In this document: one piece after another, positions 1 to 6,919 of the stretch | Layout: every line of letters starts with the position of its first letter | Numbering within the stretch: position 1 is the first letter of the stretch | Source of the DNA: Candidatus Poribacteria bacterium | GTDB lineage: Bacteria > Poribacteria > WGA-4E > PCPOR2b | Assembly (NCBI GenBank): GCA_027296925.1 | Contig: JAPUIP010000574.1 | Span: forward strand, 1 to 14,282 | Direction: 5' to 3' | DNA: 14,282 nt | Program-made: the position numbers and the translations under genes | Notes under the pieces: generated by a model | Told to the model about the DNA's origin: nothing | What the model saw: the letters and a program-made list of their open reading frames with translations, nothing else | Database searches by the model: none

Positions 1-215
1 ACCATGTTTGAAAATATGCAGTTGCACGCACAGCGCCCCCGACCATAACAAATTTGACGTTCGGCATCCGTTGCTTGATTCGATATGCCGCGTGGATGAA
101 ATCGTAGCTACCTTTCACACGGGAGAACCTTGCGATCATGCTGACCACAAGATTTGCTGGCCCGATGCCCAGTGTTTGCATCACTTCGCGGTGTAGATGG
201 GCATGCCCTGGAGAG
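1..215 (-). pseudogene. GT4 (glycosyl transferase group 1) segment, cut by the window edge
   Basis: In the same open frame as the methyltransferase remnant, the minus strand reads HREVMQTLGIGPANLVVSMI, then ARFSRVKGSYDFIHAAYRIK and QRMPNVKFVMVGGA. This is the classic start of the C-terminal Rossmann domain of GT4 enzymes ('LGI-P-d-VVGMVARLS-VKG...FV-VGdG'). The N-terminal acceptor-binding domain, roughly 170-200 residues in this family, is absent, because the methyltransferase piece joins directly ahead of it. The catalytic E-x7-E region would lie left of the window. It could be the tail of a multidomain methyltransferase-glycosyltransferase, but the missing half-domain suggests internal deletion or misassembly. 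Confidence 0.65.
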
Positions 216-224
216 TCATCTCCA

Positions 225-571
225 TCGCAATTGCCAACGGCTGCCGGATGGCGGAGAACCAACACGAGAATCCCACCCGGCTTCAACACACGCTTGCATT
301 TCTGGATAATCTGATCGCTCTTAGCAGAGGCGTGGTGATATAAAACGTGGTGACCAAAGACGCCATCGTAAGATACATCTTCAAGATGCTTTAGAGCATC
401 CATCACCGGTCCGGTATGTGCGGCATGCCCACGCCGGGAGAGGTATCTCGTGAATGCAATGTCAGGAGCAATTCCTTCTGCGAGAATGTCGTGTTCGGCC
501 AACACATCCATAAACTCGCCGATCCCTGTGGAGCGGGTTGCCAGTGCCGCCGAGAAATGCAATATCAGCCT
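225..571 (-). pseudogene. SAM-dependent methyltransferase core, degraded, in a mosaic frame
   Basis: From a stop at 572-574 the minus strand stays open to the window edge (190 codons). The first part reads as a class I methyltransferase of the kind found next to or fused with glycosyltransferases. GIGEFMDVLAEHDILAEG fits motif I and the following helix. DALKHLEDVSYDGVFGHHVL fits motifs II/III. CKRVLKPGGILVLVLRHP is the typical 'VLRPGG-LV-TPNP' strand. The first half of motif I (expected LDxGCG before GIGEF) is not recognisable; the residues there are ALATRST. The acidic ribose-binding residue after AEG is also replaced, by IAP. It is probably non-functional as a methyltransferase. With no stop, the frame then passes into a GT4 segment. 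Confidence 0.6.
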
Positions 572-641
572 TCAACTCAGGGCGATAATATCGTTAATCG
601 CCAAATGGAAAGTGGTCCGTCACGGTGTCGAGTTGCTGGAT
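520..641 (-). pseudogene. Short CgeB-like glycosyltransferase fragment
   Basis: Reading the minus strand from about 641, in a frame different from the GT2 piece, gives AIQQLDTVTDHFPFGD, a TAA stop at 594-596, then RYYRPELKADIAFLGGTG. The pattern 'H-x-P-[FY]-G-x-D ... Y-x-R-P ... D-[IV]-A-F-[LI]-G' resembles the linker and start of the C-terminal Rossmann domain in CgeB/Glyco_trans_1_2-type glycosyltransferases of glycan clusters. Only about 40 residues can be seen, and they are interrupted by the stop. The frame becomes unconvincing beyond about position 530. The assignment rests on motif resemblance alone and is tentative. Confidence 0.35.
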
Positions 642-949
642 GGCGCGTACCGGCGAATAATCTCCACCGAATCATCGCGCGAACCGCCGTCAATGACAAT
701 ATACTCCAAATCTGGATAACCTTGCAGAAGTACGGAGCGGATGGTTTCCTCGATGAATTGCCCCTGGTTGTAGCTCGGCGCCACAATACTGATGCGCGGC
801 CAGGGCACCCCGGCCGGCATGACGTCCGGTAGGTGTGGACTTCCCTCCGTCCAGGGCCAGCCGGTTCTGTCTGGTGGCGGAGATGGAAGTTCATCTAATG
901 TTGGACGCCGCACCTTGTTCCTCACTTTTCTGACAGATAATTCAGGCAT
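620..949 (-). pseudogene. N-terminal fragment of a family-2 glycosyltransferase
   Basis: This 109-residue frame carries the start of a GT-A fold glycosyltransferase, an enzyme type that moves sugars from nucleotide-sugars onto surface glycans. After a Pro-rich leader (about residues 20-50) come the first beta strand, SIVAPSYNQGQFIEETIRSV, and the nucleotide-binding strand YIVIDGGSRDDSVEIIRRYA, which are family hallmarks. The usual continuation (the DXD region and catalytic half, roughly 200 further residues) is missing: after RRYA the frame turns into SSNSTP and stops. The sequence beyond belongs to other gene fragments in other frames. No convincing Shine-Dalgarno site precedes the ATG at 949. 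It is best read as a truncated gene, or as the first piece of a collapsed multidomain glycosyltransferase. The family call is firm. Whether the break is biological or an assembly error is open. Confidence 0.8.
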
Positions 950-1077
950 AAAATAGCTTACGCGTGAAGCGCCTATTTGTCAACGAAAAACTGACGTGAC
1001 ACAATTTCAACTAGACGGGTTGCGCGGATTATGATACAATGATTGCAAAGTCAGGCGCTTTACAGAGGAGAAGTGCG
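950..1077. other. Divergent intergenic region
   Basis: This 128-bp spacer lies between the minus-strand glycosyltransferase remnant and the plus-strand epimerase gene. On the plus strand, TATGAT at 1030-1035 or TACAAT at 1035-1040 could be a -10 box, but no good -35 partner is visible (TTCAAC at 1006-1011 is a weak match), so no promoter is called. No hairpin or repeat stands out. Confidence 0.4.
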
Positions 1078-1842
1078 ATGAAACTTGGTCTCGTGACGTA
1101 TAACATGGCGAAGGATTGGGATATCCCAACGATTATCGAACACTGCGCGGAAACCGGTTTTCAGGGCGTTGAACTGCGTACCACCCACGCGCATAAAGTA
1201 GAGGTTAATCTCTCCGCAAAGAAACGACAGGCGGTCCGTAAACAGTTTGATGACTCGCCGGTTGCGTTGGCGGGATTGGGAAGTGCTTTCGAGTATCACG
1301 CAGCGGATGCGGCTGAAGTTCGGCGAAATATTGAAGCTACGAAGGAATATGTTCAGCTTGCCGCAGATGTCGGTGCTCCCGGTGTAAAGGTTCGACCGAA
1401 CGGCTTCCCCGCCGGGGTTACGGAGGAACAGACGCTAGAGCAGATTGGGTTATCCCTGCGCGAGTGTGGAGCGTTTGCCAAAAATCTCGGTGTTCAGATC
1501 CGTCTCGAAGTGCACGGCCGGGGCACATCGCATGTTCCCCATATCCGCACAATTATGGAGGCGGCGGATGGCGATAATGTGTTTGTCTGCTGGAATTCCA
1601 ATCCGGGTGAGGTTGAAAACGGCTCCGTCAGACATAACTTCGATTTAGTCAAAAATTGCATACGGCTGGTTCACATCAACGAGCTCCATCGAAGGGACTA
1701 CCCGTGGCGAGAGCTTTTCACGTTGTTGAAAGCGGCGGGATATGACGGTTACACGCTTGCTGAAATTCCGGGGAGTTCCGATCCGGTTCGTGTGATGAAC
1801 TACTATCGCGCCTTGTGGGAGGCATTGTGCGGAGAGGGCTAG
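1078..1842 (+). CDS. Sugar phosphate isomerase/epimerase (xylose isomerase-like TIM barrel)
   Basis: The 254-residue product belongs to the AP-endonuclease-2/xylose-isomerase-like TIM-barrel superfamily, whose members epimerise or isomerise sugars and inositols. The substrate cannot be told from sequence. Barrel strands are visible at MKLGLVTYN (1-9), GVELR (30-34), VKVRP (103-107), IRLEVHG (141-147), VFVCWN (168-173), IRLVHINE (195-202) and YTLAEIPG (225-232). Likely metal or substrate ligands are Glu144, His199 and Glu229. The usual WDxxH motif is here CWNSN, with Asn173 where Asp is common, which may lower metal affinity or mark a subfamily. I chose ATG 1078 over an in-frame ATG at 1039 because AGAGGAG (1064-1070) sits 7 nt before it and the protein then starts at the first beta strand. 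The gene stands alone between unrelated neighbours. Confidence 0.85.
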   Translation: MKLGLVTYNMAKDWDIPTIIEHCAETGFQGVELRTTHAHKVEVNLSAKKRQAVRKQFDDSPVALAGLGSAFEYHAADAAEVRRNIEATKEYVQLAADVGAPGVKVRPNGFPAGVTEEQTLEQIGLSLRECGAFAKNLGVQIRLEVHGRGTSHVPHIRTIMEAADGDNVFVCWNSNPGEVENGSVRHNFDLVKNCIRLVHINELHRRDYPWRELFTLLKAAGYDGYTLAEIPGSSDPVRVMNYYRALWEALCGEG

Positions 1843-1959
1843 GCGCCCGTGCGGCGTGAAAACCACGACAAGGTGCTTGTATTCCTAAGCATTGATACAT
1901 TTCCTGCTTTATCAATTTGATAACCCGCCACATCCAATCACCGACAACAACGCTCGACT

Positions 1960-2112
1960 TTACCGATCGACCAAGCGTATCAGCTGGGAGGTTAACCCGT
2001 AGAGTTCATGACGGGGAAACTTACGGGTGATTTGATAAATCACAATAACCAAGTCATCTGCTTGTTGCCAAGCCATAATGGTGTAAAAGCCACCACGAGG
2101 TTGTTCTTCCAT
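1960..2112 (-). pseudogene. Truncated four-helix-bundle protein (23S rRNA intervening-sequence protein family)
   Basis: From ATG 2112 the frame reads MEEQPRGGFYTIMAWQQADD, then LVIVIYQITRKFPRHELYGL followed by TSQ. This matches the first helix and turn of the S23/IVP four-helix-bundle family, whose consensus is about 'W-kAddLalaVYkiTkkFPkeElYGLtsQ'. Members are about 115-130 residues and go on with 'RRAAVSVPANIAEG'. Here the match ends at TSQ, changes to LIRLVDR and stops, giving 50 residues. AAGGAG on the minus strand 7 nt before the ATG is a good ribosome site, so this was a real gene start. The family occurs inside 23S rRNA genes and as free-standing copies of unclear function. No rRNA is seen here. 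The family call is confident, and the gene is almost certainly broken. Confidence 0.75.
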
Positions 2113-2196
2113 TTTGGATGCTCCTTTTTGGGCTTCGAGCCCTGGACACCCACTCAAAGCAAAGAGATGACTAGAAAGTCCGATACATAGTTATAC

Positions 2197-2204
2197 AAGG
2201 AGGT
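2197..2204 (+). promoter_or_regulatory. Strong Shine-Dalgarno site of ppdK
   Basis: AAGGAGGT is a full match to the anti-16S consensus and sits 6 nt before the ppdK ATG at 2211. It fixes the start and predicts efficient translation. Confidence 0.85.
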
Positions 2205-2210
2205 CTCTGA

Positions 2211-4937
2211 ATGTCTGAAAAATATGTTTACTCCTTTGGTGGTGGCGAAGCTGAAGGCAACGCTGAGATGAAAAATCTACTTGGCGGCAAAGGCGCGAAC
2301 CTCGCCGAAATGGCGAATCTTGGCCTTCCTGTACCACCCGGATTTACACTTTCGACTGCTGTCTGCACAATATATTACGAATTGGACGGGAATTATCCAG
2401 ATGAACTTTTGCCTCAAGTTGATTCTGCAATTGCTAAGATGGAAGAAATCAGAGGCGGCAGATTTGGCGATCCTGATGCCCCACTTTTGGTGGCCGTTCG
2501 ATCCGGGGCGCGCCAGTCGATGCCCGGTATGATGGAAACCATCCTCAATGTCGGTTTGACGGAAAAAACCATGCCGGGCCTCATCAAGAAAACTGGAACT
2601 CCCCGTTTTGTCTACGATGCCTACCGGCGTTTGATCACGATGTATTCTGATGTGGTTATGGAGAAGGCCGCGGGTATTGAACCAGAAGAAGAGGGCGGCA
2701 TTCGTCAGCAACTCGAAGCGATCTTGGAGGAAGTGAAAGAAGCAAAGGGGGTTGAGAACGACACAGACCTTGACGCCGAAGATCTGAACGCCCTGAACGC
2801 CCGGTACAAAGCGCGAGTGCAGGAAGTTTTCGGTGTGCCGTTCCCCGACGACGCGAAAGCGCAACTTTGGGGAGCGATCGGCGCCGTTTTCGCTTCATGG
2901 AACGGCAGACGAGCCATCGCTTATCGGCGGATCGAGGGCATCCCCGATGAGTGGGGCACTGCGGTCAACGTTCAGGCGATGGTGTTCGGCAACATGGGCG
3001 ATAACTCTGCGACGGGCGTGGCATTCACCCGCGATCCGGCTACCGGACAGAATGTATTTTACGGCGAGTGGCTCCCCAACGCCCAGGGCGAAGATGTAGT
3101 CGCTGGCATCCGCACGCCACTGCCCTTGAACGAGATCTGCAAAACGGAGCATAACAAACACCTGCCTTCTTTCGAAAAGGAAATGCCCGCATGTTACGCC
3201 GAACTGGACGGCATTCAGCGGAAACTCGAACAACACTATCATGACATGCAGGACGTCGAATTCACGATTGAGGATGGACGGCTCTGGATGCTACAGTGTC
3301 GTACTGGGAAGCGGAACGGCGTGGCGGCGGTAAAAATGGCTGTGGATATGTGCGAGGAGGGACTGATCAGCGAAGCCGAAGCCGTCTCCCGTGTGTCGGA
3401 TGAGACACTCGTTCAAGTGCTGCTGCCGATGGTTGATCCGAACGCCGAAGAATCCGCGAATCGCCTGGCGCAAGGCTTGCCAGCGGGCCCCGGTGGCGCG
3501 TGCGGCACGATTGTGTTTACCGCTGATGAAGCGGCTCACCGTGGAAACGAACTCGGTGAAGCGGTCATCCTGGTCCGTAACGAGACGAGCCCAGAAGACA
3601 TTCACGGTATGCACGCCTCTCAGGCCATCCTGACAGCGAAAGGTGGGATGACCAGTCACGCTGCGCTCGTTGCACGCGGTTGGGGGAAATGCTGTATCGT
3701 TGGCTGCGGCGACCTCCAGATTGATGTGACGAATAGAACCGTGCGTTTCGCTGGGAAGGTGCTGCGCGAAGGTGACTGGATCACCCTCAACGGCACAGCG
3801 GGTTATGTGTATGAAGGTCAACTCCCGCTGCTCGATCCAGATCTGGAACACAATGCCGATTACACCCGCTTGATGGCGTATGCGGACAAGTTCCGCAAAT
3901 TGAACGTGAGAACGAACACCGATACGCCCGCCGATGCAAAGAAGGCTCTGGCATTTGGTGCCGAAGGGATTGGGCTGTTCCGAATCGAGCACATGTTCTA
4001 CGGCGAGGGCTCGGAAGAACCGCTTTCGAAGTTGCGAAAGATGATTATGTCTGAGACAGAGACAGATCGAAGAGCTGCGCTGGCTGAACTGTTCCCCCAC
4101 ATGAAAGCGGACATCAAAGCAACGCTGGAGGTGATGGTGGGCTATCCCGTTACGATTCGCCTCCTCGATCCACCGCTCCATGAATTTGTCCCGCAGGATG
4201 CAGTTGTCCGCGACAAGCTCATCGGCGAGCTTGGCATTGGGTTAGAGGCATTCAACCGTCGTGCGGAAGAGTTGCACGAAACCAACCCGATGATGGGCCA
4301 TCGCGGCGTGCGCTTGGGCATCAGCTATCCGGAGATCACCGAAACTCAGGTCCGCGCGATCCTTGAGGCTGCCGCTGAGTTGATGCAGGAGGGCAAAGAT
4401 GTCGAGACGGAGATCATGATCCCTGTGTTGGGGCATGTCAACGAATTGAGGCATCAGAAGGAGATCGTTGATCGGGTGTACCAGGAGGTCCTGGACAAGT
4501 ATAAACTGGAGGGCATTCCCTATCTGCTCGGCACCATGATCGAGATTCCTCGTGCCGCACTCACAGCGAACAAGATCGCAGAAGTTGCGCAATTCTTTTC
4601 TTACGGTACGAACGATCTCACACAGATGAGTTTCGGTTTCAGCCGGGATGATGTCGGTGGATTCCTACCCGATTATCTCTCCGGAAAGATCTTGCAGGAC
4701 GATCCGTTCCAGACGATCGATCAGGAGGGCGTGGGCGAACTCATCCAGATCGGACTGGAGCGTGGTCGGCAAACCCGCCCAGATCTCAAGGTTGGTATCT
4801 GTGGCGAACACGGCGGCGATGATCGATCCGTGAAGTTCTGCCACCGAGTCGGAATGAACTACGTGAGTTGCTCGCCATTCCGCGTGCCGATTGCTCGACT
4901 CGCTGCAGCACAAGCCGCCATAGCGGATGAATCCTGA
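2211..4937 (+). CDS. ppdK: Pyruvate, phosphate dikinase
   Basis: The enzyme interconverts ATP + pyruvate + Pi and AMP + PEP + PPi in the cytosol, linking glycolysis and gluconeogenesis. The 908-residue protein shows the full domain order. The N-terminal ATP-grasp part has GGKGANLAEMANLGLPVPPG (25-44) and AVRSGARQSMPGMMETILNV (95-114). The ATP-grasp end carries VEFTIEDGRLWMLQCRTGKR. The swivelling phosphohistidine domain has GGMTSHAALVARGWGKCC with catalytic His483; Thr481 matches the Thr that is regulated by phosphorylation in plant enzymes. The C-terminal PEP/pyruvate TIM barrel has GIGLFRIEHMF, MGHRGVRLGI, YGTNDLTQM and GICGEHGGD with catalytic Cys864. It is slightly longer than typical 870-890-residue bacterial forms. 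AAGGAGGT (2197-2204) lies 6 nt before ATG. The gene is monocistronic, with its own terminator. The phosphohistidine and C-terminal barrel motifs are intact, so it should be active. Confidence 0.98.
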   Translation: MSEKYVYSFGGGEAEGNAEMKNLLGGKGANLAEMANLGLPVPPGFTLSTAVCTIYYELDGNYPDELLPQVDSAIAKMEEIRGGRFGDPDAPLLVAVRSGARQSMPGMMETILNVGLTEKTMPGLIKKTGTPRFVYDAYRRLITMYSDVVMEKAAGIEPEEEGGIRQQLEAILEEVKEAKGVENDTDLDAEDLNALNARYKARVQEVFGVPFPDDAKAQLWGAIGAVFASWNGRRAIAYRRIEGIPDEWGTAVNVQAMVFGNMGDNSATGVAFTRDPATGQNVFYGEWLPNAQGEDVVAGIRTPLPLNEICKTEHNKHLPSFEKEMPACYAELDGIQRKLEQHYHDMQDVEFTIEDGRLWMLQCRTGKRNGVAAVKMAVDMCEEGLISEAEAVSRVSDETLVQVLLPMVDPNAEESANRLAQGLPAGPGGACGTIVFTADEAAHRGNELGEAVILVRNETSPEDIHGMHASQAILTAKGGMTSHAALVARGWGKCCIVGCGDLQIDVTNRTVRFAGKVLREGDWITLNGTAGYVYEGQLPLLDPDLEHNADYTRLMAYADKFRKLNVRTNTDTPADAKKALAFGAEGIGLFRIEHMFYGEGSEEPLSKLRKMIMSETETDRRAALAELFPHMKADIKATLEVMVGYPVTIRLLDPPLHEFVPQDAVVRDKLIGELGIGLEAFNRRAEELHETNPMMGHRGVRLGISYPEITETQVRAILEAAAELMQEGKDVETEIMIPVLGHVNELRHQKEIVDRVYQEVLDKYKLEGIPYLLGTMIEIPRAALTANKIAEVAQFFSYGTNDLTQMSFGFSRDDVGGFLPDYLSGKILQDDPFQTIDQEGVGELIQIGLERGRQTRPDLKVGICGEHGGDDRSVKFCHRVGMNYVSCSPFRVPIARLAAAQAAIADES

Positions 4938-5004
4938 AACGAACAAACCTCTGATCGCGAATCGGTATTGACTCACCCGATTTCTCTGGCTGATTGGTAT
5001 GGCG

Positions 5005-5044
5005 AATGCGGTTCACTTTTGCAAAAGTGAACCGCATTTTTTTT
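5005..5044 (+). terminator. Rho-independent terminator of ppdK
   Basis: A perfect 34-bp palindrome (5005-5038) is built on GCGGTTCACTTTT / AAAAGTGAACCGC and followed by a run of eight T (5037-5044) on the plus strand. It lies 67 nt after the ppdK stop. The minus-strand exit has only two T, so it should act mainly on ppdK, although the stem may also stall transcripts from the convergent gene ending at 5073. Confidence 0.92.
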
Positions 5045-5072
5045 AGTCAAAAGGATGACCCCTTCCTTTCTT

Positions 5073-5954
5073 CTACCGAACCACCTGTGAAGCGAAGACC
5101 AGTTGAATCCCCTCCGTCTGTAACATCGGAAGACTTTCGCGGAGCGCACGCGCCATGTTCGTGTGCGCATGGCCGATTCCGATTGCAACTCCACGTCCCA
5201 TGGCAATCCTTGCAAGTTGCCGAATCTGTTTCTTGATGTCGTTGAGATCTTTGCTGTTGTCGAGAAAGACCTGATTCCTCGCTGTGGGGATGTGGTATGC
5301 CTTCGCCGTTCGATACGCAATCGAATTTCGGCTGGTAAAGCTATCAATGAAAAACAGATCCTGCCCTTTGAGCGTCTCCATTAACACCTGCATCACACCG
5401 CTGTTCTCCGTTGCCTTTGAACCCATATGATTATTCACCCCAACTGAGCCGGGAACCGAATCCACAGCTTCATTGACCATCTGCCGAATTTTCTCTTGAG
5501 TCATGTATGTCCAAATGGCAAGTTCGCCGGGGTTGTTTACGTAAGCGTTGTGTGGCTCCATGGGCAGATGCAGCATCACCTCATAACCTTGTTGCTTCGC
5601 CTGAACTGCAAGTTGTGTTGAGAGGGAAAGATTCGGGAGAATCGCGAACGTCAGAGGGACATTGAGTGCCATGAACAGATCTGCCGCCTTTTGCTGGTAT
5701 CCGAAATCATCAATGATGATCGCGATCTGAGGCGCATTTCCCGCATAACCGAACAGATTTGCTAAGCGCCCCCAGCCTCTGTTATAAGTCTCCGTGCGGG
5801 AAAGGTCCCCCGCTTTCGCAACATCGGAAGGCGGGAATCCATTCCAGGAGAAAATTTCCACTTGAGCCAGTACGCTGGCGAGGGTAAATAGGATCAAGCT
5901 GGTACAAATAACAGCCTTAACTCTTTTGAGAATGGGTTTGTTTGATGGTTTCAT
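5073..5954 (-). CDS. YibQ-family divergent polysaccharide deacetylase-like protein
   Basis: The 293-residue protein has an N-terminal hydrophobic segment (about 13-31) that exports or anchors it, then a polysaccharide deacetylase family 2 (YibQ/DUF610) domain from about residue 74 to the end. Family motifs are visible: IAIIIDDFGY (77-86), LTFAILPN (101-108), MLHLPMEP (127-134), NNHMGSKATE (174-183), FFIDSFTS (201-208) and GIGHAH (259-264). Asp82/Asp83, His129, His176 and His261/His263 are the likely metal or catalytic residues of the NodB-like barrel. The substrate is unknown; the family is envelope-located and presumed to act on polysaccharide or peptidoglycan. I chose ATG 5954, which has GAGG 5 nt upstream, over a TTG at 5978 with no ribosome site. 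It converges on ppdK, and no partner gene follows it. Confidence 0.88.
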   Translation of the reverse strand: MKPSNKPILKRVKAVICTSLILFTLASVLAQVEIFSWNGFPPSDVAKAGDLSRTETYNRGWGRLANLFGYAGNAPQIAIIIDDFGYQQKAADLFMALNVPLTFAILPNLSLSTQLAVQAKQQGYEVMLHLPMEPHNAYVNNPGELAIWTYMTQEKIRQMVNEAVDSVPGSVGVNNHMGSKATENSGVMQVLMETLKGQDLFFIDSFTSRNSIAYRTAKAYHIPTARNQVFLDNSKDLNDIKKQIRQLARIAMGRGVAIGIGHAHTNMARALRESLPMLQTEGIQLVFASQVVR

Positions 5955-6222
5955 TCCAACCTCATCTGGAATTGTCAAATTCTTTAGAAGGAAAGAACGT
6001 GCTACCCGATGAATGGATCACAAAAATCGCCACAACGCGGATATGCATCCGCGCTCTGGAGTCTTGAGAAAATGGGCATGACCAGGTGGAGAGTTGCGTT
6101 GGCGAGCGGATGATTGGCTGGGGGCAGTGACGGGACATTTCCAGCGCAGTGGGCACAAAAAAGCCATGTAGCAAACACTACATGGCTTTCATACGCTGGA
6201 GGCAAAGACTGATTCTCAAAAG
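5955..6222. other. Intergenic region between the YibQ-like gene and the putative lipoprotein gene
   Basis: These 268 bp contain a terminator at 6157-6189 (separate entry) and a 7-bp CGCGGAT/ATCCGCG hairpin with a 4-nt loop at 6036-6053 that has no T-run. No gene could be supported, since the small frames here resemble nothing, and no good promoter for the minus-strand YibQ-like gene could be picked out. Confidence 0.4.
6157..6189 (-). terminator. Rho-independent terminator of the lipoprotein operon
   Basis: A perfect 12-bp stem, AAAGCCATGTAG / CTACATGGCTTT (6160-6171 with 6178-6189), has a 6-nt loop and is followed on the minus strand by six T (A-run at 6157-6162). It lies 34 nt past the stop of the gene ending at 6223. 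Confidence 0.85.
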
Positions 6223-6837
6223 CTATCGCCGAGCCCGCCGGCGAACTTTTCGGCGTTGGGCTTGACGCTCTTCATCGGCCTTTGTGCCTGTATCCGATTG
6301 ATTGCGACGTTCTTTCAAACGCTGCCGCGTATCACTCCCGTCGTTTCGCTGTTCAGCCGATGACAGATTCGCGTGCGCGCTCCGGCTTCGATTCGCCGTC
6401 CGTTGAGACAGGGCACTATTTCGCCGCTGTTCCGCACGGTGGTTGTGTTGAGGCTGCGGCTCTGCCGGTTGAAGTGAACGTCGCGATAAGGCGCGTCGCA
6501 CCGGTGCCTCATCAGTACGGTAGCTATCATTCGGATTCGGATCAATGTTCATCCGATCGGAGGGGAGATATCCAACCCCAGAAGCATGACCGCCATCATA
6601 TCGCTCGTTTGCATATCGATAGTATTGAGACATCTGCCACGTGTTGTAGAAGAAATCCGGTGGAGGACTTCCCCCTGGGTAATACTCGTCGTAGACAGCT
6701 TCCTCCCTTTCGTAATCTGCTTGGTCCGCCTCATATTGAGGTTGACCCAAAGGCGCGAAACGGATGCTACATCCTGTTGAAAACGTGGATATGAGCAATC
6801 CAAGCACAATCGCGTGGAGGAACTGATCCGACTTCAT
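6223..6837 (-). CDS. Putative lipoprotein with an Arg/Gln-rich basic tail, function unknown
   Basis: I do not recognise this 204-residue protein. It has an N-terminal export signal with hydrophobic core HAIVLGLLISTF and a possible lipobox ending STGC (Cys23); Ser at -3 is not ideal, so lipidation is likely but not certain. Residues 24-100 are acidic and Tyr-rich (EADQADYEREEAVYDEYYPG). From about residue 110 to the end it is dominated by Arg, Gln, Ser and Asn and finishes RKVRRRARR, so that half is probably disordered and could bind polyanions or the cell wall. AGGAG sits 6-7 nt before ATG 6837. It lies 82 nt after the LysM lipoprotein gene on the same strand, with no clear promoter between and a terminator after, so the two are probably one operon acting at the envelope. 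Confidence 0.7.
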   Translation of the reverse strand: MKSDQFLHAIVLGLLISTFSTGCSIRFAPLGQPQYEADQADYEREEAVYDEYYPGGSPPPDFFYNTWQMSQYYRYANERYDGGHASGVGYLPSDRMNIDPNPNDSYRTDEAPVRRALSRRSLQPAEPQPQHNHRAEQRRNSALSQRTANRSRSAHANLSSAEQRNDGSDTRQRLKERRNQSDTGTKADEERQAQRRKVRRRARR

Positions 6838-6919
6838 GATATGCTCCTACTCTGTTAGCAGTTGTCCGAATTATCCGCTACATCTGCGGAGGAAATTTCC
6901 ACACTCCAGTAAGCAGCCG

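Larger units (their letters stand above)
1843..2210. other. Intergenic region upstream of ppdK
   Basis: This 368-bp stretch contains, on the minus strand, the truncated four-helix-bundle protein (1960-2112). Otherwise it holds only a weak TTGATA/TATCAA dyad near 1890-1917 and a small GGGCT/AGCCC hairpin at 2130-2142, neither with a T-run. I see no convincing sigma70 promoter for ppdK. Confidence 0.5.

Noticed and set aside
416..832. 138-codon plus-strand frame over the glycosyltransferase mosaic
   Set aside because: It resembles no protein family, and the opposite strand carries recognisable glycosyltransferase and methyltransferase motifs over the same bases.
2130..2142. GGGCT/AGCCC hairpin ahead of ppdK as a riboswitch or attenuator
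   Set aside because: A 5-bp stem with a 3-nt loop is too small, and no conserved riboswitch core or following T-run is visible.
3291..4181. 296-codon minus-strand frame inside ppdK
   Set aside because: Shadow of the ppdK coding sequence, with no recognisable motif; ppdK covers it with catalytic residues intact.
6036..6053. CGCGGAT/ATCCGCG hairpin as a terminator
   Set aside because: Only a 7-bp stem with no T-run on either strand; it lies upstream of the minus-strand YibQ-like gene and over 100 bp beyond the real terminator at 6157-6189.
6282..6794. 170-codon plus-strand frame opposite the putative lipoprotein gene
   Set aside because: The minus-strand frame has a ribosome site, a signal sequence and a matching terminator; the plus-strand frame has none of these.
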